From contig NC_030826.1 of the NCBI RefSeq assembly GCF_001704415.2, positions 55,695,362 to 55,759,361 of the forward strand: 64,000 bases of DNA, read 5' to 3'. Position numbers and translations under genes: made by a program. Below are positions 10,801-28,319 of this stretch, one piece after another (the stretch's first letter is position 1; the number at the start of each line of letters is the position of its first letter). Under the pieces are notes generated by a model, which was given only the letters and a program-made list of their open reading frames with translations, did no database searches and was not told where the DNA came from. Origin of the DNA: Capra hircus. Its lineage: Eukaryota > Chordata > Mammalia > Artiodactyla > Bovidae.

Positions 10801-13800
10801 TCGTAGATGATGAACACGGCCAGCCCCACCACGAAGAGCATCAGGCCCAGGACCGGGCCGACGAAGAAGGTCTCCCGGAAGAGGCTGACGGGGGACGGGG
10901 CGTGGCTGTGGCCGGGGGTGGAGGAGGCGAGCAGCCTGCCCACGTTCTTCCACATGACGTAGAGCATGGTGGAGGCGAAGAGGCTGTACTCGATGTTGAA
11001 GGGGTACAGGTAGAAGTAGCCCTGCTGGAAGATCTGGCAGACCGCCGTGTCGCAGGAGCAGTCTCCCCCGACCGCGCTGCTCGCACGCTCCACTGCGGAG
11101 AGATGGCATGGAGCGGCACTGCCCTCCCGCCTTCCCGGAGGCACCCCATCTGAAGAGCCTCACCCCTGGACCGTGACCTTTGGAAGGCCTAACTTGAGAG
11201 CTGCCACCACTGTACCCCAAATGCCTACACAGGGCCTGGCACGTTCATGCATGCCACAAGTATTTACTGAGCACCTACTATGTGCCAGAGACCGAGGGGG
11301 CACATCCCTGAACAATATCCAGGGCTCAACTAACAACAACAAAAATCTGGAGGACTTCCCTGATGCTCTAGCAGTGAGGAAGCCGCCTTCCAATGCAGGT
11401 CCAGTCCCTGGTCGGGGAATTAAGATCTCACAGGCTGTGAGGCAGCTAAACCCAAAGGGCCACAACTAGAGAACCCGTGTGCTCCAGAGCCCGTGCGGTG
11501 CAATAAGAGAAGCCCTGGTGAGCTGCAACCAGCGAAAGCCTGCGTGCTGGAACAGACCCAGCGCAGGCAAAGTAAAAGTAAATAAACATATAAGTAAATA
11601 AAGTTAAAGAAAGTCTCAACTGCAGAACTGACTGCTTCATCCCATCCCATTCCTGCAGAAACACACTCCCAAACCTTCCCCACCAGTCATGACTTGCTCA
11701 AGACAGGCAAGGCTCTGGTCCTAATAAGGTTGGACCCCCCTTGGCAACCCCTAAACTCCAAGCTTCCTCGCCTCTCTCTCCAGCATCTGCCTCAGCCAGA
11801 AAGCACCTGCTGTGCCCAGGTCTTGACCAGGGCCTTCCGTCACTTCAGTTTGTACTGTACCAATAGGCATCTTGTCCCACATCCAGAGTGTGCTCTGATG
11901 TGTAGGATACCTTGGGCCTTGGCAGACATGTCTTTTGATCCCCAGAACTATCTCAGCTGGTTTTGCAGAAAAAGGAATCGAGGCTCACTGAGGGCAAGTG
12001 GCTTGTGATGGTGAGCTGATGCAAATGCTGTGACTCTCACCCCCGAGGCAGGTCCCTCACCGGGCGCCTCTCTGTACCGCCCGCAGCCCCAGCATTTTAG
12101 GTCATCCACCGCCCTGGGCTGGTTCCAACCATCCCCAGGAGCCCTCTGTATGTGGAGGGCGGCCCTTTGTCAGTCCTGCTGGCCTGGGATCGCCTGGATC
12201 CATGCTTTCCACTCCTGGACCCTGCCGTGCTGGGTGTGTGTGTGTCTTCAGGTCCAAGTAGATTTGGTCATCTAGTCTCATCGTGGCAGTGGGGGGCCCT
12301 AAAGAAGTCCAGAGAACCAGGACTGGGGGGCTGTGGGCCTGTTCTTCACCGTAGAATACTGTGTGTTCAGTAGCATCCAACTCTTTGCCACCCTATTGAC
12401 TGTAGCCCCTCAGGCTCCTCTGTCCAGGGGGTTCTCCAGGCAAGAATACTGGAGTGGGTGGCCATTTCTGTCTCCAGGGGATCTTTCTGATGATTCAAAG
12501 CAAAGATGGGTCTTAATGGTAGTTCTCCATTGTCAAGCTCGGTGACCTTGGGCAAGCTACTTAACCTCTCTATGCCTTAGTTTCTGTATCTGTAAAATGG
12601 GAATACTAATAGTACCCATCTCATAGGGAGGTGGCAAGGGTTAAGTAAGATGGTGTTTAAGACACTTAGCACAGTGCCTGATGTATAGCGCTCCATAAGT
12701 GGTCACCATCATCATCACAGTTATTATTTCTGCCTTCTCCTCCTTGCCAGACACTCTGTTCTGATCCTGCGCTTCCACCACTGAGCCACCCTGCCTCCCA
12801 TCTGCTCTCTCCAGCTTGCTCAGCCATGCCCTTTGTCTCCGGAGCCCGAATCCCTCCTCTGGTGGAATGGAGACCTGGACAGTGGGACGAAGGCTGTACC
12901 ATCCAGGATGAAAAGATGTCCCTTTCGGCCTGGATGGGAGGAGAGTTTGGAGGAGAATGGATACACGTCTATGCATGGCTGAGTCCCTCTGCTGTCCACC
13001 TGAAACTATCACAGCATAGTCTGCTAATTGGCTATGTGCGTATGTGCTCAGTGGCTTCGGTCATGTCAGACTCTTTGCGACCCTAGGGACTGTAGCCCAG
13101 GCTCCTCTGTCCATGGGGCTCCCCTGGCAAGAGCACTGGAGTGGGTTGCCATGCCCTCCTCCAGGGGATCTTCCCAACCTGGGGATCGATCCCAAGTCTT
13201 CTGCGTCTTCTGCATTGGCAGGTGGATTTTTTTACCCACTGGCCCCCCTGGGAAGCCCTAATTGCTTGTACCCCAATACAAAATAAAAGGTTTCTAAAAA
13301 AAGAAAGATCTCCCCATACTCTTCCTCCTGGGTCACCCACATCTAGACTTCTTCAGAGGCATAGCTTGGAGCAGGAGGGGGCCTCTGGCCTCTTGTGCCT
13401 CCATGCTCTCTACAGGTCCACAGAGCACTCAGCCCAAGGCCTGGCCACCAAGGGGCCAGGGTTAATCTGGAGTGGGCACTCACGGTCCAGAGCGAGGCGG
13501 GTGTGGCTGGTGTTGTTGTGAGAACTGCTGTGGGAGTGAGCCTGGTGCACGGATTCATCCACCACGGCCGCCATCCAGATGGCCAGGTTGGTGGTGAGTG
13601 TGAACATGAGGCCACACCTGTTCGGGGACGGAGAGCAGAGGTCACTGAGAGTCTTTGGCTCATGTCGGGTCCCCAGCAAGCTGGAGAGCTGAGGCTATAC
13701 TAGGAGATGGTGCTGAGAAGCAAGAAAACAGGCAAGCCCCCATGTGAGCAGAGAAGATGAGTTTGGAAGGAACACAGCCTGGCTGAGATGCCTCCCAAGA

Positions 13801-16449
13801 GAGAACTGGGAGTGTCCAAGGGCTACTCTGCTTCCTCCTCTAAGAGAGAGGACATTTGTACATGACACACACCATCCCACCAAGTACCCCCCACCCCCAC
13901 AGCACAGGCTGGTGGAAGCCGGGCTTACAAAGCGAGAGGGCCTCGACTGAAACCCTACCTGGGGCAGAAAGAGGACCCATGCCCCAGGCTGGGAAGCGCC
14001 CATCTCATGCCAGGTGAGCTGAGCACCTGGGCATGGGCACTGGGCCATGGGCGTGGAGCAAGCACTCACCGAGTCAGATCCAGGTGGGTGTGAACACAGT
14101 CTTTAGCGGAGACCCAGAGAAAGTAAGTCTGTGTTGAGAGAGAGTGGTGGTGTCATCTACTCCGCAGGTGGGCTCACCCTGGGAGCAGCCGGGCCCACGC
14201 CTGGCACTATGTCCGCTCTGCCTCAGGAACTCTCTAATTGCGTGATCACGTTTATTTCAGCTTTACAATGTGAGATGCAAGGTTTTCTCTCTTTCTATTC
14301 TGCAGGGCAATCAGTATCAAATACTTCTCTGATCTTTAAAAGTTTGCAAAATGCCACCAGTAAATTCTCTGCCTTTGTTTTCTGTTCCAGGGTGGAGGGA
14401 GTGGAGTTTGGAGCCCAGTTATTTACTCCTTGGTGCAGGATCAGCCTCAGGTTAGGTCTTGTCCAAGGTAAAAAGAATCTCGGGGACTTCTCCACTCCAC
14501 TTAGGCAGCATCCCCCCACCCCATCCTCATCTTTTGTTGCCCTCCAGGTCCTCCCCCTCACCTGGATGCCCACAAATCCTTGCTCTAGTGTTTATCAATG
14601 TTGTTGCTGTTTAGTCGCCAAGTCACGTCCAACTCTTTGTGACCCCATAGACTGTAGCCTGTCAGTCTCCTCTGTCCATGGGCTTTCCCAAGCAAGAATA
14701 CTGGAGTGAGTTGCCATTTCCTTCTCCAGGGTTATTGATGTTGGGGTAGCTTTATTTTCCATTTTGCCTGAGTATTCTTTAAAGTCATAAAATATAAAAT
14801 TAAAACTATATGAATGCCAAGCTCATAAATGTGTTAAATTGTGGAAACCTGGGCAGCATGGATGATGCTTCAAGAGAGGGAACCATACATGTGGTCATTC
14901 TGGGCTGAGGTCTATTCTCAAACCAGTCCAGCCTCAGCTCAGTCGGATCTTTCCAGGGCTTATTTATGCAACAAATAAAAACTTGAAGTTGTTTGAAAAA
15001 TCCCATGTACAGGATACCCTATTTTCTGAACAAATTCAGAATACAGGGGACATGGCTGAGGCCAAACTGGACTCTGAGCTGAGACCTATGTCCTCTATGA
15101 GCCGCCAAGGAAGGCAGGGCAGTTTTAGGAGTCAGAGCAGCCGCCACAAGTGACGCCTCCTAAGTGTTAACTACAGGCACCACTTAGGTTGAAATGAAAT
15201 CGCAGGGCCCTGAAGCAGGTACTCACATTTGGATATTACTTCATTACCAGGTGCTTCCAGATTTATGGACTCGTGATCTTCACTACAGTCCTATCCCCGC
15301 CTTAATTAATTGCTCAGCATAAAAGAGGAGTGGAGTTCAGACCTCCTGACCCCAGGCGCTGGCTCCTTGCCACCACACTCAAGGACACTCCTCTCACCCA
15401 CCTGGACAATGACAAACACAGCCTGGGTGAGAGGGTACAGGATCTTGATGGCTGACTGGCACTCAAAGAAACTGGAGTAGTAGCCGGTCTTGAAGACGTC
15501 CATGACGAGAGTGCAGATCCCAAACAGCACCAGCCCACCTGGGAATGAGGGGTGGGGGTGGATCAGAGAGGCAGGAGAGAGGGATTGTAGATTTGAGGAC
15601 GGATGGCTAAGTAATGGGATGACGGGGTGGATCCATGGATGAATGGGGTAGGTGAGAGGATGGATGGATGGACAGATAGCTAGGTGGACAGGTGGATGAT
15701 GAATGGGTGGGTGGAAGGATGAGTATATGATTGACTGAGTGGATGGATGGATGTCCGATTGAGCCCCCACCTCTGTGGCTGCATGGATAAGGGAAAGGGC
15801 CCTAGATAGGCTCTTTCAACTGCAACAGCCATCTGTTCTGAGAGATCAATGCCTCTCCCACGATCACCTTCTTTCAGTCTTTAGACAGGGCAGTGAAGTT
15901 CCTTTCCAGCCCTCTCCGCATCCCTTTTCCAGGACTCTTTCCCTTCCTCTTCTCCCCCAATCGCACCTCACCCTCAGGCACATCTAGTCTTGGGCAGTGC
16001 TGGGCGCGGGGCGGGGAGGTGCACTTCCCAACAGTCTACCTCCGACGGCCCCCAGCGGTTCCTGCGAGAGCTCCCCAGCCTCCCGCTCCCACCCTGGCCC
16101 ACCCCACCTCCGCCCCCGCCTCGCCCTCGGCACCACCTCGCAGCCAGATGGGGCCTGCGTGCGCGTCCCGGTAGGGGACGCCGTCGGGGCAGCGCGCGGT
16201 GCCCAGGAGGTAGAAGAGGATCCAGACCATGGCCAGCAGCAGCATGGTGGTGAGCAGCGCGAACACGTCGGTGTCGTACACCGCCACCTTGTTGAAGGCG
16301 CCGCCGCTGATGAGCGTGCAGGCGAGCAGCAGCACGTTCACCGCCAGCAGCACCGACAGCAGGCGGCCGCCCTTCTTCCAGACTTCGGGAGGCGCGGGCC
16401 GCGGTGCCGGCGGGCTCTCCTTGGGTTCCGGGGGCAGCTCCGTGGACAT
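7663..16449 (-). CDS. OTOP2: OTOP2, otopetrin-2 proton channel, complete
   Basis: Otopetrins are proton-selective channels with twelve membrane segments that work as dimers. OTOP2 is best known from gut epithelium. Six minus-strand coding exons join in phase: 16449-16137, 15538-15402, 14128-14070, 13617-13484, 11092-10215 and 7833-7663. All introns are GT-AG. The 1,692 bases encode 563 residues (human 562 as I remember). The start reads MSTELPPEPKESPPAP, then a first hydrophobic segment and the FNKVAVYDTDVFALL block. Exon 5 carries YFYLYPFNIEYSLFAST and NPTRTLDVALLMGAALGQ. The protein ends EVYVMS. A poly-A signal lies 357 bases after the stop. The gene diverges from USH1G and is followed on the same strand by OTOP3. 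No frame damage is seen. The family call is very secure. Confidence 0.97.
8698..8907 (-). mobile_element. Bov-tA SINE, reverse
   Basis: Begins with the reverse BovA tail (gctcagtcatgtccgactct) and ends with the reverse tRNA head (accacctggaaagccc). Confidence 0.9.
9352..9530 (+). mobile_element. Bov-tA SINE
   Basis: tRNA-like head with 'gttcgatccctg' (B box) and BovA body, slightly shortened in the body. It lies 20 bases before another SINE. Confidence 0.88.
9551..9700 (+). mobile_element. CHR-type SINE
   Basis: Starts 'cctccctggtggtccagtgg' and ends in a long A/AAAT tail. Confidence 0.85.
10215..11092 (-). CDS. OTOP2: OTOP2 coding exon 5, main membrane-domain exon
   Basis: 878 bases, residues 215-507. 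It holds most membrane segments of the second half, including FIIYEVQVSG and the conserved HKNPTRTLDVALLMGAALGQ. A less conserved loop of about 60 residues (after HRGPPSAEPH) precedes CLKDISLFLLLCNII. CTCCGCAG acceptor, ATC|GTGAGT donor. Confidence 0.96.
11350..11610 (+). mobile_element. CHR-type SINE, long form
   Basis: Head 'acttccctgatgctctagca', then the 'agcccgtgcggtgcaataag' body typical of the long CHR elements, then an AAAT-rich tail. Confidence 0.8.
12356..12492 (-). mobile_element. BovA monomer, reverse, truncated
   Basis: Contains 'aggcaagaatactggagtgg'. The tRNA head is missing. Confidence 0.85.
12530..12725 (+). mobile_element. MIR SINE
   Basis: Clear MIR core: 'gtgaccttgggcaagctact', 'tctgtaaaatgggaatacta' and 'cacagtgcctgatgta'. 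Confidence 0.8.
13031..13260 (-). mobile_element. Bov-tA SINE, reverse
   Basis: Full reverse copy from 'gtgctcagtggcttcggtca' to 'ccctgggaagccc'. It contains a small internal duplication (tcttctgcgtcttctgc). Confidence 0.88.
13484..13617 (-). CDS. OTOP2: OTOP2 coding exon 4
   Basis: Residues 170-214 and one base: CGLMFTLTTNLAIWMAAVVD, then a His/Ser/Asn-rich extracellular-type loop (SVHQAHSHSSSHNNTSH). NNTS includes a possible N-glycosylation sequon. Confidence 0.95.
13618..14069 (-). other. OTOP2: OTOP2 intron 3
   Basis: 452 bases of unique sequence with no repeat or extra exon recognised. Confidence 0.7.
14070..14128 (-). CDS. OTOP2: OTOP2 coding exon 3
   Basis: A 59-base exon encoding residues 151-169 (TYFLWVSAKDCVHTHLDLT) plus two bases. 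It is too short to show as a stand-alone open frame and is placed by splice sites and family similarity (CACAG acceptor, CG|GTGAGT donor). Confidence 0.93.
14129..15401 (-). other. OTOP2: OTOP2 intron 2
   Basis: 1.3 kb with one reverse BovA fragment at 14597-14733 (tagtcgccaagtcacgtcca). The rest is unique and rather AT-rich around 14750-15000. Confidence 0.7.
14597..14733 (-). mobile_element. BovA monomer, reverse, truncated
   Basis: Reverse BovA body only, ending at 'ccatttccttctccaggg' with no tRNA head. Confidence 0.85.
15402..15538 (-). CDS. OTOP2: OTOP2 coding exon 2
   Basis: Residues 105-150: GGLVLFGICTLVMDVFKTGY, then the ECQSAIKILYPLTQAVFVIV segment. Acceptor TTCCCAG, donor CAG|GTGGGT. 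It ends in phase 0. Confidence 0.95.
15539..16136 (-). other. OTOP2: OTOP2 intron 1
   Basis: 598 bases. The left third is a TGGATGGA-type minisatellite. The right part is GC-rich next to exon 1. Confidence 0.7.
15590..15755. repeat. GGAT/TGGA-type imperfect minisatellite
   Basis: Many diverged tetranucleotide units (tggatggatgg, ggatgaatggg, gtggatggatggatg). It gives spurious long open frames on the minus strand. Confidence 0.85.
16137..16449 (-). CDS. OTOP2: OTOP2 coding exon 1
   Basis: Encodes residues 1-104 plus one base. It covers the Pro-rich cytoplasmic tail, membrane segments 1 and 2 (RLLSVLLAVNVLLLACTLIS and the LLTTMLLLAMVWILFYLL stretch), and HAGPIWLR. The start at 16449 is preferred over the upstream in-frame ATG at 16482 because it lies ten bases after a good acceptor and matches the human N-terminus. 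Confidence 0.95.
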
Positions 16450-16820
16450 GGCAGGGCCACTGGAGGAGGGTGGAGGGGTCACTGTGGTGGGGAACAGACA
16501 GGACCCAGGTCAGCCTCGAGGGCTCTCCCTGCTGCATCTTATCCCTGTATTTGGGGACCGGGGTTGGGGGAGCTCCTCGACCGCGCAGAGGGTGGGGGCT
16601 GCGGGTGGTGAAGGATGCGCGCGCCGAAGCAGAAGAGAGAAGCCGACCGTGCGGGTCTCGCACTCGACGGGGAGGGGAGAGGCGGATGCGGCGGAATCCG
16701 ACCCCGTCCAAGGTCCCCCACCCCCCAGATGCGTCGTCCGGCTAGCCCCCAGGGGCACCCACCTGACTGGGCCGGGAGCCGCGCTGAGCTGGGGGTCAGG
16801 GGGCGGCAAGCGCGTCCTCT
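16450..16820 (-). other. OTOP2: OTOP2 5' UTR with probable non-coding first exon
   Basis: A CAG|GTGGGT donor after 16763 and a polypyrimidine-rich CCTCCAG acceptor before 16459 define a likely 5' UTR intron (16460-16762). This leaves ten UTR bases before the ATG. The exon from about 16820 to 16763 starts about 30 bases after the TATA box. Inferred from sequence only. Confidence 0.5.
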
Positions 16821-16845
16821 CTCTGACGCCGGGCTGGACGGGCGC

Positions 16846-16851
16846 TTTATA
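16846..16851 (-). promoter_or_regulatory. OTOP2: OTOP2 TATA box
   Basis: TATAAA on the minus strand in a GC-rich setting, correctly placed to start a transcript near 16820 that feeds the non-coding exon. Confidence 0.55.
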
Positions 16852-16859
16852 CCGGGGAG

Positions 16860-23055
<6,196 letters not shown>

Positions 23056-24780
23056 CAGGGGGCTCCTCTCCCCAGACCAAAATGAGTTGCAAGTTGCCAC
23101 AACCCACAGTGGGACCAAGAGGTCCTCACAGTTGCCAGCCCTGCAGCTCCCCAGCCCCTTCCCCGGAGCAAGGATCGTGCGGGTCATATTTCTTGAACGC
23201 CTGTCCACACTCTGCAGCGGAGGGTATGGCCTGCAGGCACCTGGAAAGCCAAGAGAGTGACCCAGAACATCAGTTCCGAGGGGTCTCAGGGTCCCTAAGC
23301 CACATCTATTTGAGTGGCTTTAAAGGACATGTGCATTCGTGGAAGGCCAGCCCCAGTGCCCGTTAGAGCTGCATGGAAGTGTGGGGGGGTAGGGGCACCT
23401 ATCTCGAGGACCATGGTCTGCCCTCACCCCTCCTCTGAGAGTCCTGTCGTCCTGCTCAGTCTGCAGACTCACATCCTACCTTTTTGTGAAGGAAGGGTTT
23501 GGGCTGCCTCCCCTCCCCACATACACTCCAGGGAGGAGGTTCCCAGCTAGACTCTTCAGCCAAATGCCCGAGTTTAGTCCCCTGCCTGTCGCTGAGCATG
23601 GCTAACCCCCCCTCCTTCTCCTGGCCATGCTGGGGGTGGGGGGTTGGAGTGCCAGGCTGGGCTGGAGTGGGGTGACTGGTGCCCTTCTGGCATACCCCGG
23701 GGTGGGGTCCAGCCTGACTTGGCCCTCCCCATCCCGACCTTCTCCACTCACTCTGTCCTCGGATGTGCAGCCTGGTTATCCAACCTGTTATCCCCGCCTA
23801 AGACCCCAGAGGGTCAGGGCCGTGGATCCAAGGTGCTAGAGCAACTGGCTGCAGTATTATGGCCCGGCAGGGATGCTCTATGCTGGACAAAGGCATCTGC
23901 CAACTGGTTCAGAGTCCCCCAGGCCCAGGAGGGCAGAGACTGGTTGTAGCCAGGTGTCCAGCCGAGTGTGGACAAGGCCTGCGAGGTGGACCCTGGGAGC
24001 CTGGGAATGTGGAGAGTCTAAACTCTGATTGTCCCCAGACCCCCAGGGCTCTGTGTCAGGAGGTTGGTTGGTGGATGTCCCTCAAGCTCTGGAAGCCTCT
24101 GGGTGCCTCTCTGGTTCTGCATGGGTAGCAGGTGAGGGAGAGCTTAGCTTGAGTCCCTGACCTGTCATGCTGGTGAGGTCGGTGGAAAGGCCAGCCTCGG
24201 AGGGTCCTCAGACCAAGGTCCTGAGTGTGGGAGAGTCACTGAAGCCCACACACGGGGGGCACATATACCTCCATGCGGATGCGTCCTTGCCCTCTGTCGA
24301 CAGTGGTCCCCCCATCTCTGATCTTCAGCTTGGGAAGAGTCTCCTACCAGGGGGGCATTGCCACAGCCCTCAGCTGCTCCTTCCTGGGGCCCCTTGGCTG
24401 GGGCAGGGGAGAGAGAACCCCCACAGAACACCACAGGCCTTGCTGCAATGTGTCTGTGTTTGAGGATGGCCCCCAGGCACACACATGCTCCAAGGTGGGA
24501 GCGTGATGGAGATGGCCCCTGTGCCCACACTGAAGGCTTGGCTGCCCTGAGCCCGCCTCAGTCTTTCTGCCTGTTCTCTGGGCCTGGGGCCGCTCCCATG
24601 TGCCGATGCAACTTTCCCGGAGCGCTGGGAGCTGCCCTTCCTCTCCGGTTCCCTGTCCACGGATGACTTCGTCCCCCTCCTGGTCCTCCCAGTGCTGGGG
24701 TGGGGCAGGCTCCCCGATTCCCACCACTGTACGAAGCGCCCCTCCAGCAGGCTCATTATAATTTTTGTAGAAAACATTCT
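23056..24780 (+). other. USH1G: USH1G 3' UTR, probable
   Basis: Repeat-poor sequence following the exon 3 stop. No AATAAA is seen. An AT-rich spot (cattataatttttgtag, about 24754-24770) followed by a GT-rich stretch is the most likely end, by position only. Many unrelated short frames occur and none is convincing. Confidence 0.45.
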
Positions 24781-25580
24781 GCGTCCTTGTCTTGACTATG
24801 TCTTGTTTTACTCATGTGGGGGTGGGAGACGGGTGGGTGAAGAGAGCAAGAGGGTGGAGGCGGGAGAGGGCCTTTTTGTGTCCAAGAGGACTTGGTCCTC
24901 TTCCTTGTGGGGGAGAGGGTCCTGGGATAGATGGTAGGGCAGCCCCCACACATCTCTGCAGAGCCTCTCTCATCCCCAAGTCTTCACCTTGCTCTCTCTG
25001 GACCTAGGATTTAGAGCTGATGGAGAGAGGGGTTTCAGAAGAGCCCCCAGCAGCTGAGTGAGGAGGATCTCAAGACCCAGCCCACCCCAGCCTCCAGTGG
25101 GGTCTCCATTTCCCTCATCACCCCCAGGAAACTCATAGGGCAGTCCTATTTAGCGATGTCCTTTCTCCCAGGGGTAAGGCTTGCCCTGAAGCTGCGGGAC
25201 AAGGGGCTCTGTTTTCTCAGTCAGGTCTGAGAAAGGGCCCTGGAGTCATTTTGTTTCTTTCCCCAAGGTTGCTGGACTCAGTGCTGCTGCCAAGGGCAGT
25301 TCAAGACAGCCTCCTCCCTCCAGGATCATCAGAAAGTTTTATAGGACATCAGAGCCACAAGATTGCCTAGCAAGCTTCTAGAGGTTCTAGCCACCTCCCT
25401 CCACTTTACAGATGGGAAACCTGAGGCCTACCGAGGAGACCCAGGCCTCCTGATTGCTGCCTGGTCTTCCTTACCCTCCATCCCCCCCATCCCCACCCCC
25501 ACCTTGGTTGCCAAGGGGACCAATTAAGGTACAGATAACGCGATATGCCGCCCTCGGGTGCTCCTCGGCGTTCCGCCACC

Positions 25581-25599
25581 TCGCGACCCCTACTGGCGG
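25581..25599 (-). promoter_or_regulatory. Putative CTCF-binding motif
   Basis: tcgcgacccctactggcgg matches 13 of 19 positions of the CTCF consensus on the minus strand, with the core TGGC and CCCCT intact. It sits in a small CpG-rich patch between USH1G and FADS6. Confidence 0.4.
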
Positions 25600-26073
25600 T
25601 CCTGGTCACTGCACCTACCTCACCAAAGACCCGCCTCCCGGCGCCGCCGGTCCAGGGACGGACATGGGGGTGAGGAAGCCAGAAGACCAGACGGTAGAGA
25701 CCCGAGCTTCGGCGTGGAGGAGAGACTAACCGGAAGCAGTGGGGGCTGGGGTCCCCACGGGTGGAAGCCTGGGGTGCAGCAGCTGGTGTGGCTCCAGGAG
25801 GCCTAAGGGGACTTGAAACACAGTGAAGGTGGTTTTATACACCACCTTTCTCTACTCATTCCCCTTAAAATTTAGATCGAGGTCAGGGAGATTCTAAAAT
25901 GCTAAACTAATCAATGATTCTTAGCTTTAAGGGAGTAGAATCTGGTGTCGGTATGGACACTTGCCTTGGAAAAATGCACATTGAACAGGTTTACACTCAC
26001 ATACAACTTTCCTCCTGACTCCAGGCAGCTCCTGAAGCCGGCAGAGGTCCAGGGACCCCAGCTTACGAAGCCT

Positions 26074-26418
26074 TAGGGTTTCCGCGGTGGCTCAGTGGTG
26101 AGGAAGCCGCCTGCCAGTGCAGGAGACATGGGTTCCATCCCTGGGTCAGGAAGATCGCACATGCCTCAGAGCGACTAAGCCCGTGTGCCGCAACTTCCGA
26201 GCCTGTGCGCTGAAGCCTGGGAACCACAACTCCTCAGCCCACACACGCTAAAGCTCGTGCTCAGCGACAAGAGAAGCCGCCGCGATGAGAAACCCGAGCG
26301 CCGCAACGAAGCGTGGCCCCCGCTCACCACAACTAGGGAAAAGCCCTTGCAGGGACAAAGACCCAGTGCAGCCAAAAATAAATCCATGCATAAATTAATT
26401 TTTAAGAAATAATAAGAA
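26074..26418 (+). mobile_element. CHR-type SINE, long, nearly complete
   Basis: The head 'tttccgcggtggctcagtgg' is followed by the long 'aagagaagccgccgcgatga' body and an AAAT tail. It is the most complete long CHR copy here. Confidence 0.85.
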
Positions 26419-26525
26419 GCTTTAGTTAGACGGCTGTGACATTACATCATAAATGAGACTGTGAAGTTGCCGAAAGTGGGGGTGGTGGGATGAATCAGAG
26501 GCAGGAAGGGCCTCAGGGTATGTGG

Positions 26526-26652
26526 CATTTTTTTTTTTTTTTTTGCCTGCTCTATAGCGTGCAGGATCTTAGTTCCCTGACCAGGGATCAAACCTGGGCC
26601 CCCTGCTTTGGAAGCGCAGAGTCTTCACCCCTGGACTACCAGGGAAGACCCA
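26526..26652 (-). mobile_element. CHR-type SINE, reverse
   Basis: Poly-T at the left, then 'tagttccctgaccagggatc' and 'ctaccagggaag'. Confidence 0.85.
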
Positions 26653-26919
26653 ACAAACTTCTCTTTTTACAGATGAAGTAACTGAGGCCACAGGGCAAGG
26701 GGGCTGGCTGAAGATCATAGAGCAGCCAAACGGGTTAGATAACAGTAGGTCTCCAGATGCCTCTTGTTTTGCCAGCTGCCTCCTGTCCCCAGGTTAGACA
26801 GTCCCGGGAGGCACCATACCCCGTCCTCCCAGCACGTGCCTGTGCAGCCTTCTCTGAGACCAGCCTGGGTTGCTCGGGAGGTGGTCGTACTCCAGGAGGC
26901 AGCCGGATCTGGGCGGCAA

Positions 26920-27110
26920 CACTGGCTTTTCCCCTCTTCAGATGTTGCCTTAGGCAAGCTACCCAGCCTCTGAGTCTGTTCCCTCATTTGTGAAACAGAT
27001 CTTATATTATGAAAGTGTCACCCGCACAGGTCATTGGGAGGGGGTAATGACGGTGCACGGAAAGCCCTTAACATGCTGCCCAGTATTTAGCGCACGTCAG
27101 TTAGTAATGA
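26920..27110 (+). mobile_element. MIR-like ancient SINE
   Basis: 'gccttaggcaagctacccag', 'ccctcatttgtgaaacagat' and a diverged 3' end. Confidence 0.6.
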
Positions 27111-27869
27111 TCACAGCTATGCGTGGGGTCTGAAACGGGCCCATGGGGAGCTCCTTGCATCTGTGGTCCTGGCGGCGCAGTGGGTGAGTCCAAGGCAGTT
27201 CCAGTGAGCAGTCCTGCTTTTCTGACCCTTATGTGACAAAGAAACAGAGCCCATCCTCATCAAACCAGCGGGGGGTGTTGACAATCCAGCCAGCGGTTGT
27301 AGAACAGTCGCCTAGCCAAGGGTGGGGAAGGACCTCTGGAGATGTCCAAGCTGTTGAGGTGCCCAAGGAGCTGAGTATCTTTTATGGAGGGGGAGTCGCA
27401 GACCCACCAGCCTGCCCCCATTTTGCCACTGTCTGAACTTTACCAAAAGCTTTCCCCACTCCTGCGAGGTAGGCAGATGAGGGGTTTTATCCTTCACAGG
27501 TGAAGATACTGAGTATCAGAAAGGTTTTCGGTATTCCCAAGGTCTCAGAAAGTTAAGGATAGTTCAGGATCCCTCCCCTGTGTCCCTTCTGCTACCCCTG
27601 CCAGGGCAGAAGGACCTTATATACAAGCCCCATTTTACAGATGTGGCAACTGAGGTTCAGGGTGGGAGGCAATGACCTGCTGGGAACTGCATAAGCCAGG
27701 ATATTTAGTCTGGACCATTCACACTGCTGTATTTGGTCAGCTGCTGTCTCAGGGCATGTATCTAGCACTTTCTACATAGTGGGCCCAGCAAACCCAGGAA
27801 AACGGTGTCACGGCTCTGTCTGACAGGTAAGGAAACCAGGGCTCGGGCAGCTTTAATTCATTTTGCTAA

Positions 27870-28080
27870 GCTTCGGGACTCCCCTGGTGGCTTACACCGT
27901 AAAGAAACTGCCTGCGATGCAGGAGACCTGGGTTCAGTCCCTGGACTGGGGAGATCCCGCTGGAGGAGGAAATGGCTACCCACCCCAGTATTCTTGCCTG
28001 GAGAATCCCATGGACACAGAAGCCTGGTGGGCTACAGTCCATAAGGTCGCAGAGTCAGACATGACTGAGCATTGCACACC
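27870..28080 (+). mobile_element. Bov-tA SINE
   Basis: 'ctcccctggtggcttacacc' head, BovA body and 'cagacatgactgagcattg' end. Confidence 0.9.
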
Positions 28081-28319
28081 ACCAAGCTTCCGAGTGCAGA
28101 AATGTGAGGGATTCAAACCCCAAACTCTGGCTTTTTCCATGGCAGTCCCAGACCCATTCACTGAGCTAGATGCTTATTCAGCACAATGGTGATTCAGGGG
28201 CTCCCGAGGTCGGAACAGGGGCTCAGTTGGCAGGACTTGGGCAGGTGGCATGGGGGACAGACGGGCCTCTTTGCTGCCTCCTGCTCAGCCTCTAACTATA
28301 CCACTCACGGCTCTCCGCC

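Larger units (their letters stand above)
11093..13483 (-). other. OTOP2: OTOP2 intron 4
   Basis: 2.4 kb with a long CHR SINE (11350-11610), a reverse BovA piece (12356-12492), a MIR (12530-12725) and a reverse Bov-tA (13031-13260). No other exon. Confidence 0.7.

Noticed and set aside
10435..11220. 261-codon frame on the minus strand beside OTOP2 exon 5
   Set aside because: It is a shifted frame of the same exon; only the 10215-11092 frame gives otopetrin sequence.
15306..15770. Ser/His/Pro-rich frame extending OTOP2 exon 2 upstream
   Set aside because: The extension translates the GGAT minisatellite beyond the TTCCCAG acceptor.
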